Notes: a model not told the origin generated them from the sequence alone. Numbered from the stretch's first letter, positions 8,207 through 15,283 are shown. The stretch is DNA of 64,000 bases from Rhizobium oryzihabitans (GCF_010669145.1 NZ_CP048632.1:1736001-1800000), one strand, 5' to 3'. Numbers and translations: made by a program.

Positions 8207-8368
8207 TCAGCGCAGTGGACTACCCATGAGGCCTTTGCGCGATAAGTAGTCCAGCGCCTTAGCCCGCAATTCTGCGTCTTTCGGCAGCTTGCGGACTAGT
8301 TTTCGAACCAGCATCACTAAATCGTCCACCGTCTGCTCTGCTTCTGTCTTTGGCGTCAGAGCCTTCAT
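8207..8368 (-). CDS. 53-aa hypothetical phage protein
   Basis: A short gene with a strong GGAGG ribosome site 5 bp before ATG 8368. The product begins MKALTPKTEAEQTVDDLVML and ends LSRKGLMGSPLR. It is mostly helical with a basic middle (VRKLVRKLPKD) and has no cysteines or membrane segment. The opposite strand holds no better candidate. Function is unknown; the basic amphipathic helix could bind nucleic acid. Confidence 0.66.
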   Translation of the reverse strand: MKALTPKTEAEQTVDDLVMLVRKLVRKLPKDAELRAKALDYLSRKGLMGSPLR

Positions 8369-8458
8369 GAAATCCTCCGCCGCTTTGGGCCGGGTCGGCG
8401 AAACCCGCTAGGTCACCCGCAGGGCCGCCCTTTGTCCTAGGCCACTCTCGGAATCGAT

Positions 8459-8486
8459 CAGCCCCACCTTGTTACGGGCGGGGCTG
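8459..8486. terminator. GC-rich hairpin, possible terminator or RNA element
   Basis: CAGCCCC at 8459-8465 pairs perfectly with GGGGCTG at 8480-8486, with the inner ACC/GGG able to extend the stem. No T-run follows on either strand, so a simple intrinsic terminator is doubtful. It lies about 90 bp upstream of the 53-aa gene in the leftward transcription direction. Confidence 0.4.
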
Positions 8487-8676
8487 GTGAAATGTACGGG
8501 CGCACCATAATCGGCCCCGAAGGGTGGCAGCCTACCTGGGCTTTCGTCTGCCGTTTAACCGACTAGCGGGACTGTCTTTACCTCAAGATTACATCCCGCT
8601 CGGATGAGGACCGCCGCCCGGTCTCGTCGCTTCGCCTTCCCGGCTCTCACTGACGATCTGATTTGCCCCAGAGGCA

Positions 8677-8754
8677 GGCTCCCGACGGGCCTCGATCCCG
8701 CGACCTCCACCAACTCTGTTTCGACGGCGCTCTATCCGACTGAGCTACGGGAGC
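8677..8754 (-). tRNA. tRNA-like element with an enlarged anticodon loop
   Basis: Read on the minus strand from 8754, the sequence forms a cloverleaf. It has a 7-bp acceptor GCTCCCG/CGGGAGC, linker TA, D-arm GCTC/GAGC with loop AGTCGGATA, anticodon stem CCGTC/GGTGG (two G-U pairs), variable AGGTC, T-stem GCGGG/CCCGT with loop ATCGAGG, and discriminator C. The anticodon loop is 11 nt (GAAACAGAGTT) instead of 7, with no clear T33-anticodon-purine37 pattern, and CCA is not encoded. It is either a decayed phage tRNA or a tRNA-mimic RNA. No amino acid can be assigned. Confidence 0.45.
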
Positions 8755-9137
8755 CTGTCTATCCTCTGGGTTATCCGCAGAAACTACGTCGCTTCACCCT
8801 ATGGGCTACATGCCGCACGCTCTGCCGATATACATGCAAGACGGCGAGTTTTTGCGTCGTGATCTCACCGGAAATGTCTTCTGCAGTGACCCTTACCCAA
8901 GTCTCCCGCGCTTGGACCGCCTCGCATTCCGTTGCCCTGTTGGGCGAATAGCTGCCGGGTGTTCGATGGCCATTCCCTACTAACCTGGCTTGGTGGCCAC
9001 GACTGGCTTCGATCCGCCCGCTGAGCCTCACCGTCTTTATGCCGCCTCGCGCTTTCGAGCTTCACGCTGGCGGCGAATTTACGCCGCGCCCGGTGTCCCG
9101 GTGTTCGAATTCTCCGCGGAGAAGGGTCGATTGCGGC

Positions 9138-9752
9138 CTACCGTTCGGCACGCTCCAGAAGCTGCCGGCGGCGTTCGTTGCGCCATTGGGCGTAAGCGAG
9201 GTTATCAGCCCTCACTTTTCCCTTCTGGCCGGCGACTTCTTCGTCTCGCCAGTCCGTGGCGCATTTCTTTGAAGCTACCGTTGTTGATGCGTGTTCTATG
9301 TCGATTTGCGCCACGCCGTCCAGCGAGGTCGTCAACCGGATTTGATGCTTTTGGTTGAGGTTGTCCGCAATCTGTTGACAATACGCCTGAATTCGGCGGT
9401 CGAAAGTTCGTCTCGACATGTCGATTTTCCGAAGGTAGGCCTCAAGGTACATGCCTTTTCGGATTTTGATGAACGAATATTCGTAAATCATCTTCCGCCC
9501 TTCCTCATCGAGGTAGGCGTTTATCCAGTCCCAGACCTGATGCATCCGGCTTATCGCTCCTGCCGACGGCGGCGCACGGCGCACGTTATGTTCGCTCTCA
9601 CCGAACGCACCGACCATCTCGTGCAGCACCGATGCCATGGCGCCGGTCTTCAGTCCCGGCCCAGCGTCGGCAGGAGAGGCGCGTAGCGTGTGAGCCGCCT
9701 CGATGATCTGCGCCCGCACCTGCTCATATGTCCATTCCGCGAATACCGTCAT
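9138..9752 (-). CDS. DUF6362-like protein, last gene of early leftward operon
   Basis: 204-aa protein starting MTVFAEWTYEQVRAQIIEAA at an ATG that overlaps the previous stop by 4 bp. The N-terminal WTYEQVRAQIIEAAHTLR pattern and the later LRKIDMSRRTFDRRIQAYCQQIADNLNQ helix-turn-helix-like stretch (about residues 110-140) resemble DUF6362 proteins of rhizobial prophages. The C-terminus is Arg-rich. The end of an early operon facing the late genes suits a late-gene activator, but that role is inferred. Confidence 0.62.
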   Translation of the reverse strand: MTVFAEWTYEQVRAQIIEAAHTLRASPADAGPGLKTGAMASVLHEMVGAFGESEHNVRRAPPSAGAISRMHQVWDWINAYLDEEGRKMIYEYSFIKIRKGMYLEAYLRKIDMSRRTFDRRIQAYCQQIADNLNQKHQIRLTTSLDGVAQIDIEHASTTVASKKCATDWRDEEVAGQKGKVRADNLAYAQWRNERRRQLLERAER

Positions 9753-10177
9753 GCTGCCGCTCCTCGATATGGCCAAAGGCCGAAATGCATTCTCAGGGCT
9801 CCAAGGATCTCGTCGCTTGCAGCCACTCCGTATTTCCTCGCCGTTGATCGAGCACCACGCCGAACGGCGCTCAAGTCTATTTGATTGAAGTCTGGCACCA
9901 GCGACGGCCGGCGCATCAGGTCTGGATTTGCGGCTAGCAGCCGGGACACCGCTTTGATGACATCGGCATAGAGCTCGCCAGAGTTTCGCGGGTTGCCGGT
10001 GATCAGCATCAGGACAAGGCGCAGATGATCCTCGCCATGCAGCTGGCCGATCTCGCGCACAGTCGGCTTGCAGAAGCATTCTCGCCCCTTGCGGCTGGTC
10101 GGGCTGTGGTGCCGCCAGTCGCGCAGGATGACGCCGCATTCTCGGGCCACCTTGAAGATGTTGACGGTATGCTTCAC
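9749..10177 (-). CDS. Hypothetical early prophage protein
   Basis: 142 aa, starting MKHTVNIFKVARECGVILRD. There is a small cluster of cysteines near residues 14 and 35-37 and a basic C-terminal half (RRGARSTARKYGV). It overlaps its neighbours by 4 bp on both sides (with RNase H upstream and the DUF6362-like gene downstream). The segment EDHLRLVLMLITGNPRNSGELYADVIKAV recurs, as I recall, in rhizobial prophage proteins next to RNase H genes. The function is not known. Confidence 0.6.
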   Translation of the reverse strand: MKHTVNIFKVARECGVILRDWRHHSPTSRKGRECFCKPTVREIGQLHGEDHLRLVLMLITGNPRNSGELYADVIKAVSRLLAANPDLMRRPSLVPDFNQIDLSAVRRGARSTARKYGVAASDEILGALRMHFGLWPYRGAAA

Positions 10178-11106
10178 ACCGCCCCCATGATCTGCTTGAA
10201 GCGGGCATCGAGGTCATTGACCTGATCCAGCAGCGAAAGCTCGTCTTCGCTCCTGCCGCGTTCTTCGGCTTCAAGTCGCCCCTGTTCGGCCAGCTGGTCG
10301 GCGCGCTCGTTACCGGCAACGCCGTGATGACCTTTCACCCAGCGGACATGAATCTTTCCAAATTTTGGAAACTCTTGCATCTTTTCATCAATGGCTTTCC
10401 AGAGGTCGACGTTCATAACGACGCGGTTCTGTGGCTCGGCGTTTGCTCCGCCCCGCTGCCAGCCTTTTGCCTTCCAGCCAGGCATCCACTCGTTGACGCC
10501 TTTGACACAATACTGGCTATCGCACCAAATCGTCACTTCTGGCCACTCGGTGATGTGCTTCCATGCCTGCTCTAGGGCATTGAGGAGGCCGGTAAGCTCC
10601 ATCTGATTGTTTGTGGTATCTGGATCACCGCCAAAAGCCGACGCGATTTCTGCCCCATCCTCATAGACGACAACGCCCCATCCACCGACGCCGGGATTAG
10701 GAACAGAAGCGCCGTCGCAGAAAATGTGAAGGCCCTCGCTAAACTTCTCGGCCGGAAACCTTTCTTTGATGCGCTCTTTGCGATTCCGCTTGTTCCAGTC
10801 CTCTTTCGAGAGGTGGCGAACTTCGCGCTTCGATAAGCCACTTGCGGATTTCATCTTCTTCGCTTTCCCATCGATCGCGGCAGGGATATTCCGCACCAGA
10901 ATATCCTTTTCGGTGACGGCCTTCTGGATCATGAAAAGCGTCGAAGTCATGTCGGCGCCCTTATCGGGAAACTTGACGCGGGTGCCGAGCAACTGCTGTG
11001 CCATAAATGCCGCCTGTCGAGCGGATGCAAAAGCGCGGGTGTCAGCGCCTTGACCCTTGAGATAGTCGCGCAGCGGGTGCAGCGATGGAGGGAAGGTGTA
11101 TGTCAT
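10174..11106 (-). CDS. Phage RNase HI with N-terminal extension
   Basis: 310 aa. Residues about 125-275 are a complete ribonuclease HI domain that cuts RNA in RNA-DNA hybrids. Catalytic residues are present: Asp131 (IFCDGASVPNPG), Glu170 (NNQMEL), Asp196 (TIWCDSQYC), His260 (VKGHHGV) and Asp270 (ERADQLAE). The first 120 residues are a basic extension (KREVRHLSKEDWNKRNRKER) not found in cellular RNase HI, possibly a nucleic-acid-binding or partner domain. A short acidic helical tail follows. The gene is coupled to both neighbours by ATGA overlaps. It probably processes replication primers or R-loops during phage DNA synthesis. Confidence 0.85.
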   Translation of the reverse strand: MTYTFPPSLHPLRDYLKGQGADTRAFASARQAAFMAQQLLGTRVKFPDKGADMTSTLFMIQKAVTEKDILVRNIPAAIDGKAKKMKSASGLSKREVRHLSKEDWNKRNRKERIKERFPAEKFSEGLHIFCDGASVPNPGVGGWGVVVYEDGAEIASAFGGDPDTTNNQMELTGLLNALEQAWKHITEWPEVTIWCDSQYCVKGVNEWMPGWKAKGWQRGGANAEPQNRVVMNVDLWKAIDEKMQEFPKFGKIHVRWVKGHHGVAGNERADQLAEQGRLEAEERGRSEDELSLLDQVNDLDARFKQIMGAV

Positions 11107-11312
11107 GCCACGCCCCCGTCATTATGCTGCACGCCGAGCGCGCATCCAACGTGGCAGCCGCAAAGACCGAGCTTGATGCAGTCGCCGGCGCTCTGGTCCC
11201 GTGGCTGGCCGTTCGCAGGACGCGGGCATTGCGTGTCTTTCAACGTCGCCTCAAGCAACTTGATGCGCCGCGCCAACGCGATACGGGTCTTGATGATTTC
11301 GAGCAGGATCAT
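11103..11312 (-). CDS. Small cysteine-rich hypothetical protein
   Basis: 69 aa beginning MILLEIIKTRIALARRIKLLE after a strong GGAGGAGGAA site. The second half holds four cysteines in CIKLGLCGCHVGC plus a His, suggesting metal binding. The stop overlaps the RNase H start and the start overlaps the stop of the 32-aa membrane peptide. I recognise no family. Confidence 0.58.
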   Translation of the reverse strand: MILLEIIKTRIALARRIKLLEATLKDTQCPRPANGQPRDQSAGDCIKLGLCGCHVGCALGVQHNDGGVA

Positions 11313-11407
11313 TTCCTCCTCCCGTGTTCCATCCAGAGTTTGAACGCCCAGAAGAGCAGCGTTGCCACGACGATGACGGCGAGAGCCGCGTTACCATTCA
11401 AGTTCAT
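11309..11407 (-). CDS. 32-aa membrane peptide
   Basis: MNLNGNAALAVIVVATLLFW begins a single-pass hydrophobic segment (residues 7-23) followed by a basic tail ending HGRRK. Both ends show ATGA overlaps with adjacent genes (11404 and 11312), which supports translation despite the small size. Its terminal GGAGGAGG codons double as the ribosome site for the next gene. Possible roles are an inner-membrane peptide such as a superinfection or lysis modulator; nothing in the sequence decides. Confidence 0.57.
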   Translation of the reverse strand: MNLNGNAALAVIVVATLLFWAFKLWMEHGRRK

Positions 11408-11661
11408 GGCGCCAACCCCGCTTTCATCACGGCGTCAGCAATGACGGCCTGCGTCTCCGCTGCCTTCACAGCGTCGTCAGCCGTCTTGAACGGGCCGAGC
11501 GGGAGAAGCTTGACGATCGATGCGCAGCGCGAGCGCTCTGCCAGCAGGGCGACGGCGACCGCCTCAGTGATTTTTCGCCAGCCGAACGACGCCGGCATAA
11601 CTGAGGTCACGGCTACCGCCTTATCCCAGATGTCTTGGGGAATGTCATCGGGCTTGTTCAT
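11404..11661 (-). CDS. Hypothetical early prophage protein
   Basis: 85 aa, start MNKPDDIPQDIWDKAVAVTS chosen because the ATG overlaps the preceding stop by 4 bp. It is an all-helical protein with an ALLAERSRCASIVKLL core. The DIPQDIWDKA opening is common in short rhizobial phage proteins. The function is unknown. Confidence 0.6.
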   Translation of the reverse strand: MNKPDDIPQDIWDKAVAVTSVMPASFGWRKITEAVAVALLAERSRCASIVKLLPLGPFKTADDAVKAAETQAVIADAVMKAGLAP

Positions 11662-12686
11662 GCCACCTTCCTCGTCTTCTTGGTCTTTCTGAACCATGTG
11701 ATGGCAAGTGCCTTCCAGAACGGCCATTTGTGGGTTAGCGCCAGCTGCTTGGCGGCGTCGTGATCTGCGAACCAATCGGCGGCAATCGCGGCTGTCAGGT
11801 TCTCGGCGTTGATGTCGTGGCAATATTCCTCATCGGTCAGCAGCAACTCGACGGCCTTGATTTGCGGCGTGACGATCGGCGCCATTTCGGCCTTCGTCAG
11901 AACCTCAAGGATGATGCGGGCTTTCATCGCGCCGCGCTTGTCCACCAGTTGGGAAATCGCATTGATTGCCACCGTGTCGCCCGGCTCGAAATTTTTGGTA
12001 GAGAACCGCAATATGCGGACGCCAGCACGTTCACATACCTGGGCGACGGTCTGGGCATCCATGTCGCCGGCGATCAGCGACGAATGATGAAGCTGCAAAG
12101 CCGTGACGGTGAGCCGGTTTGTATTCTGCCCGACAAAGGCGGCGGCTTGCGCTGCAGTCTCCTTGGCCTCGTGGATCATCACCGGGATCTCAGTAATTCC
12201 AGGGTGGCTGGCGGCAGCGATGGCCGTATGCTGGCCATCGAAGACCTTGAGAACGGTTTGGCCGCAATGCATCGCATAAGCGCAGGCGGGCGGCTTGAAC
12301 TTGTTCCAGTCCCAGCCTTCAATGATGCGCCGGATTTGCTTCAAGCCGCGTTCGCCTATCGAGCGCTGATACATGGGATCGACAAACAGAGTTGCAGGAT
12401 CGACGCTCATGCAGATCGGTTCGATGTTCTCGGGTTCACCGACATCGAGGCCGCTTGTGCCTACGGGCTTAATGGCGCGCAGCGTTTCCACCGCTCGCAA
12501 TTCGCCGGACATGATGCGAGTGTTGACCGCGCTGATGGCCAACCTCACATGCTCGGCCGCGGCTGTTGGGAACTCGCTCGCAATGATGATAGCCACGCGC
12601 TCCGCGGTCGCGTCATCGGTTTCCGGCAGGCCGCGCTTTTGCAGTTCCTCGACTACGCGGTCGGCAATGGTATGGAAATCTGTCAT
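11658..12686 (-). CDS. ParB/Srx-like nuclease-fold protein (DUF6551-like)
   Basis: 342 aa starting MTDFHTIADRVVEELQKRGL at an ATG that overlaps the previous stop. Residues about 105-185 resemble the ParB/sulfiredoxin fold: SVDPATLFVDPMYQR, LKQIRRIIEGWDWNKF and the nucleotide-contacting VFDGQHTAIAA motif. The remainder is helical with FVGQNTNRLTVTALQLHHSS. In phages such proteins are thought to act in replication or DNA modification control. I call it DUF6551-like from the overall pattern; the ParB-type fold is clearer than the specific family. Confidence 0.7.
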   Translation of the reverse strand: MTDFHTIADRVVEELQKRGLPETDDATAERVAIIIASEFPTAAAEHVRLAISAVNTRIMSGELRAVETLRAIKPVGTSGLDVGEPENIEPICMSVDPATLFVDPMYQRSIGERGLKQIRRIIEGWDWNKFKPPACAYAMHCGQTVLKVFDGQHTAIAAASHPGITEIPVMIHEAKETAAQAAAFVGQNTNRLTVTALQLHHSSLIAGDMDAQTVAQVCERAGVRILRFSTKNFEPGDTVAINAISQLVDKRGAMKARIILEVLTKAEMAPIVTPQIKAVELLLTDEEYCHDINAENLTAAIAADWFADHDAAKQLALTHKWPFWKALAITWFRKTKKTRKVA

Positions 12687-13123
12687 TCGCCACTCCCGAA
12701 AAACTGAGGGAGGCACCGATGAACACGCTTCAGGCCCTTGGCTCGCTCGCGTTCGGAAAACTTCTCGATGCGGCGATACATTTCCTTTTCGATACGGTCG
12801 CCCACATCTTCGCCAATGCCGAACAGCTTATCGCGCAGGGCGATTCCAGCCTCCTTGGCTTCGAATGCGGCGACGACGTTGCAGCGATATAGGCGTTCGC
12901 CCTCGCTGATATACCGGCCATTGCCTGACACAGTGAATGTGTTCGGCATTACCTTCCGCACCTGCATGACGAAGAACATTTCGTCGGCGCTGGTGCCGTC
13001 CATCCAGTGGCGGAAAGCCATTTCCTCAAGGCGGGATTCCATCGTCTTATCGTCATAGAGGCCGTAAGGCTGATGGAACGACAGAACCCAATGGCCGGGT
13101 TCAATATGAACAAGTGTCCCCAT
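12683..13123 (-). CDS. Hypothetical early prophage protein
   Basis: 146 aa, MGTLVHIEPGHWVLSFHQPY. Mixed alpha/beta with aromatic N-terminal strands and a long charged C-terminal helix (RIEKEMYRRIEKFSERERAK). It overlaps the ParB-like gene by 4 bp and the upstream gene by 1 bp (TGATG). No family was recognised. Confidence 0.58.
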   Translation of the reverse strand: MGTLVHIEPGHWVLSFHQPYGLYDDKTMESRLEEMAFRHWMDGTSADEMFFVMQVRKVMPNTFTVSGNGRYISEGERLYRCNVVAAFEAKEAGIALRDKLFGIGEDVGDRIEKEMYRRIEKFSERERAKGLKRVHRCLPQFFGSGE

Positions 13124-13461
13124 CAGTTTATCTCCCCGTAGCAGATAGCCGTCATCCGGCGCGTAGGGCCGACAGTGGTCTTCTGCTCAACCATGAACCA
13201 CTCTGTGTGCTCATCGGGCCGCTCGAAGGTGTTAGACGACAACAGACCGTTGCTAATCAGCAGCAAAACGGAGTTCATGACGTACAGGGAGACGAGCTCT
13301 TCCTTAGCCTCAAAGGTCTCCATGACGTGCTCAAGGATGCGGCCATATGGTACCGGTTCCGTCTTGGTCGCCATGAAGCAGAATATTTCCGAAACGACAG
13401 CGGCGCGGCTTTCGGGAGTGAGATCACCATGAGATTCCGTTGAAAGTTTATGGATCATCAC
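13123..13461 (-). CDS. Hypothetical early prophage protein
   Basis: 112 aa, beginning MMIHKLSTESHGDLTPESRA; a second ATG one codon later is equally likely. Helical N-terminal part with EIFCFMATKTEPVPYGRILEHV, which has a winged-helix feel, then a TTVGPTRRMTAICYGEIN ending. It is coupled to both neighbours by short overlaps. The function is unknown. Confidence 0.57.
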   Translation of the reverse strand: MMIHKLSTESHGDLTPESRAAVVSEIFCFMATKTEPVPYGRILEHVMETFEAKEELVSLYVMNSVLLLISNGLLSSNTFERPDEHTEWFMVEQKTTVGPTRRMTAICYGEIN

Positions 13462-13655
13462 ATTTCCCTCCGGATTTTCGTAAGGATAGAAAGAAGCTGG
13501 TCGAGGTTGTGGGGGCCGCGAATGCTGATCGATACGAGACCGCCATGGGCGTTTTCGTCTTCCTGCTCGATCATCACGTGGAAAGGGTCGAGAACCTTTA
13601 CCGTGGTTGCTTCCTGGGCGTGAATTTCGAATTCCTCAGCGCAATGCTCGCTCAT
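13458..13655 (-). CDS. Small hypothetical protein, paralogue of next upstream gene
   Basis: 65 aa, MSEHCAEEFEIHAQEATTVK. The C-terminal half reads VSISIRGPHNLDQLLSILTK and matches the adjacent upstream gene (VSISIAGKSNLDLLISGLQK), so the two are probably a tandem duplication. An acidic N-terminus precedes a beta-rich domain. It overlaps both neighbours by 4 bp. Confidence 0.58.
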   Translation of the reverse strand: MSEHCAEEFEIHAQEATTVKVLDPFHVMIEQEDENAHGGLVSISIRGPHNLDQLLSILTKIRREM

Positions 13656-13855
13656 TCCATCATCCCCCGAGCTTTCTGCAGGCCCGAAATCAACAGGTCG
13701 AGGTTGCTCTTGCCGGCTATGCTGATGCTGACATCACCCTCCATCAAACCCTTCTCGGTAATGGAGATGAAGCCATCCCATAGTTCGACAGTGACAGGGT
13801 TTTGATGAGGGATAACTTCCAACTCAGTGGGCTTATTTTTTTTATCGATCTTCAT
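13652..13855 (-). CDS. Small hypothetical protein, paralogue of next downstream gene
   Basis: 67 aa, MKIDKKNKPTELEVIPHQNP, start chosen for its 4-bp overlap with the upstream stop. A Lys-rich opening is followed by VELWDGFISITEKG and a C-terminal VSISIAGKSNLDLLISGLQK helix shared with the gene just downstream. The function is unknown; the pair may form a heteromer. Confidence 0.58.
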   Translation of the reverse strand: MKIDKKNKPTELEVIPHQNPVTVELWDGFISITEKGLMEGDVSISIAGKSNLDLLISGLQKARGMME

Positions 13856-14148
13856 GCGATGTGCTCTCCATAGACGCGGCACTTGAAGCCGGTGCGGTTT
13901 TCATCTGGGGCGAATTTGAAGAAGGACACGATGGCCCAGTCGTTAGCGGGCCAAGGGCAGATAAGAACGGCATTCTCGCCCATCAGATCGCCAAGCGTCT
14001 GGTCATAGGCGGCTCGTTTATGGCGCCAGCGCTTGGGGCGGGGATCAAGAGCCAAGCCGTAAGCAAGGCCGTTTGATTCACCGAAGCCGGTAAACACGAA
14101 ACGACGGCCATCGGAATCCAAATAATCACAGATCGGGCGTAGGATCAT
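13852..14148 (-). CDS. Hypothetical early prophage protein
   Basis: 98 aa, MILRPICDYLDSDGRRFVFT. Beta-rich with many aromatics (WPANDWAIVSFFKFAPDENR) and a basic middle. It overlaps both neighbours by 4 bp. No family was recognised. Confidence 0.56.
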   Translation of the reverse strand: MILRPICDYLDSDGRRFVFTGFGESNGLAYGLALDPRPKRWRHKRAAYDQTLGDLMGENAVLICPWPANDWAIVSFFKFAPDENRTGFKCRVYGEHIA

Positions 14149-14444
14149 GAGAATCCCCCCTTCAGTTGATCGACGTGGGGCATGTCAAAGCGCACGCGGA
14201 TTTGATCCACGTCGATGGCAAACCAGATTTTGAGAAAGCCATGCTCAATGAGAGACATGGTGCTGTTGAAAAGCGTTTCGTCATCGAACGCTTCGATGCA
14301 GGATTCACCAGCTACGGCCTTGAAGACCTGCATGAGCAAGTCGCGTCCGTCATTGTCACCGAGCTCTTGATACGTGCCTTGTGGCTTAACCACTCCCCAC
14401 TCTAGGCCATTCTTTGCAGCGATCCTTCTTGCTCTGCGATTCAT
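14145..14444 (-). CDS. Hypothetical early prophage protein
   Basis: 99 aa, MNRRARRIAAKNGLEWGVVK. The basic N-terminus resembles short phage proteins that open MNRRARRAAA. The rest is acidic, with GDNDGRDLLMQVFKAVAGES and a C-terminal RVRFDMPHVDQLKGG. It overlaps the downstream gene and the low-complexity gene upstream by 4 bp each. Function is unknown. Confidence 0.57.
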   Translation of the reverse strand: MNRRARRIAAKNGLEWGVVKPQGTYQELGDNDGRDLLMQVFKAVAGESCIEAFDDETLFNSTMSLIEHGFLKIWFAIDVDQIRVRFDMPHVDQLKGGFS

Positions 14445-14632
14445 CTGTAAACCTCACAGGCAAAGATTTCGCTTTCGAAAAATGACGGTCTTTTTCTTTT
14501 GTCTTCGGTCTTTTCTCGTTTTTTTTCTTTTTCTCGGTTTTCAGTCTCGGTCTTTGTCTGGGTCTCTTTCTCTTTCTCTTTATTTCCACACGGTATGGAT
14601 ACGGTATCGAAAGGGTATTTTGACTGTCTCAT
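14441..14632 (-). CDS. Low-complexity Lys/Glu-rich small protein
   Basis: 63 aa beginning MRQSKYPFDTVSIPCGNKEK; the middle 30 residues are almost only Lys, Glu, Thr and Arg, coded by a strong purine tract (pyrimidine tract on the plus strand, about 14486-14582). Both ends overlap neighbours (ATGA downstream, TGATG upstream), which supports a translated gene. It is probably disordered. The tract may instead be expanded sequence that merely stays open; confidence in a functional protein is modest. Confidence 0.45.
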   Translation of the reverse strand: MRQSKYPFDTVSIPCGNKEKEKETQTKTETENREKEKKREKTEDKRKRPSFFESEIFACEVYR

Positions 14633-14838
14633 CAGTACAGCCCCCTTTCGCTCGGTCGGGGGAGAGGCCCACGCATTTTTGCCGCCTCACGTTCCGCATC
14701 GCGTGCGGACTTTTCAGCAGCCCGCTTCAGACGGAGTTCGTTGGACTCCTCAAACTCTTCCTCGACGCGAGCCCTTACGGTGTCGCTCTCAATGTTTGAG
14801 ATGAGCCGCTGCGTACCCTCAGAGTGGTTTTCATTCAT
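14632..14838 (-). CDS. C-terminal part of a probably split replisome-like protein
   Basis: 68 aa, MNENHSEGTQRLISNIESDT followed by a charged helix. Relatives of the preceding 96-aa gene, as I recall them, continue straight into a segment like NENH-GT-RLIS-L-SD, so this looks like the second half of one protein. The two parts overlap at a GGGGG run (14840-14844, plus strand), and one extra base would fuse them. Either the gene is split or the sequence lacks a base. Confidence 0.6.
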   Translation of the reverse strand: MNENHSEGTQRLISNIESDTVRARVEEEFEESNELRLKRAAEKSARDAEREAAKMRGPLPRPSERGLY

Positions 14839-15125
14839 CGGGGGCTATGCTTGAACCAGCGATGGACAAAGATTTCAAAGCTATCGCTGTCGTAGCTGAT
14901 CATATCGCCTTCGATTAGCGCCGACCGCGCCGCCTGAAACCGCGGGGCTTCCCATCCCAGATCAGAGCAAGCGTACAGATCGGGCAGACGGAAGCAGCCA
15001 GCGCTGTTTTGGTGATCGCACGTCAGCAGATACAGGTAGAGAAGCTGGGCATCGCTGACGAGCTTACGGAAGCGCGAGGATTGCCAGACGTTCGGGGATA
15101 CCTTTGTGAAGTCGCGCTTGCTCAT
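14835..15125 (-). CDS. Phage replisome-organiser-like N-terminal domain protein
   Basis: 96 aa, MSKRDFTKVSPNVWQSSRFR, start chosen by 4-bp overlap with the upstream gene. The pattern KVSPNVWQSSRFRKL, LLYLYLLTCDHQNSAGCFRLP and FVHRWFKHSP is that of winged-helix replisome organiser proteins (DnaD-like N-terminus) of rhizobial phages. The frame ends early at a GGGGG run, and the next gene carries the expected continuation. It would recruit replication proteins to the phage origin. No origin repeats were recognised nearby. Confidence 0.68.
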   Translation of the reverse strand: MSKRDFTKVSPNVWQSSRFRKLVSDAQLLYLYLLTCDHQNSAGCFRLPDLYACSDLGWEAPRFQAARSALIEGDMISYDSDSFEIFVHRWFKHSPR

Positions 15126-15283
15126 GCAAAAGCCCTCCGCACCATCTTCATGTTGCGGGCTTCCTCGACGGCTTCGCGTGCCTGAGACATGGAAAGGCAA
15201 AACCGTGTCGCCAACACTTGGGCGGGTTCCGGTGGCCACGTTGAAAGGTTGGAGAGCCAGATGGCGGCGGTGGTGGCGCTCAT
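15122..15283 (-). CDS. 53-aa hypothetical early protein
   Basis: MSATTAAIWLSNLSTWPPEP opens a short helical protein ending SQAREAVEEARNMKMVRRAFA. The start at 15283 overlaps the stop of the Cro-like gene (ATGA), and its end overlaps the replisome gene. The helix pattern could be a small helix-turn-helix (LATRFCLSMSQAREAVEEA), making it a possible second regulator. Confidence 0.58.
   Translation of the reverse strand: MSATTAAIWLSNLSTWPPEPAQVLATRFCLSMSQAREAVEEARNMKMVRRAFA

Larger units (their letters stand above)
8369..9137. other. Long non-coding block between early and late operons
   Basis: About 770 bp in which no reading frame has both a plausible ribosome site and a protein-like sequence. 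It separates the end of the early leftward operon from the 53-aa gene and the late operon. Visible structure is a 7-bp-stem hairpin at 8459-8486, a tRNA-like cloverleaf at 8677-8754, and a short GCCC-tgtt-GGGC hairpin near 8933-8944. It may be a leader or antitermination region for the late genes, or may encode a structured RNA. Confidence 0.5.

Noticed and set aside
8604..8951. 115-aa plus-strand frame in the non-coding block
   Set aside because: It translates straight through the tRNA-like element and has no ribosome site; typical of false frames over tRNA sequence.
8771..9031. 86-aa minus-strand frame in the non-coding block
   Set aside because: The C-terminal half looks faintly protein-like, but there is no ribosome site and the composition is Arg/Ser-heavy; not supported.
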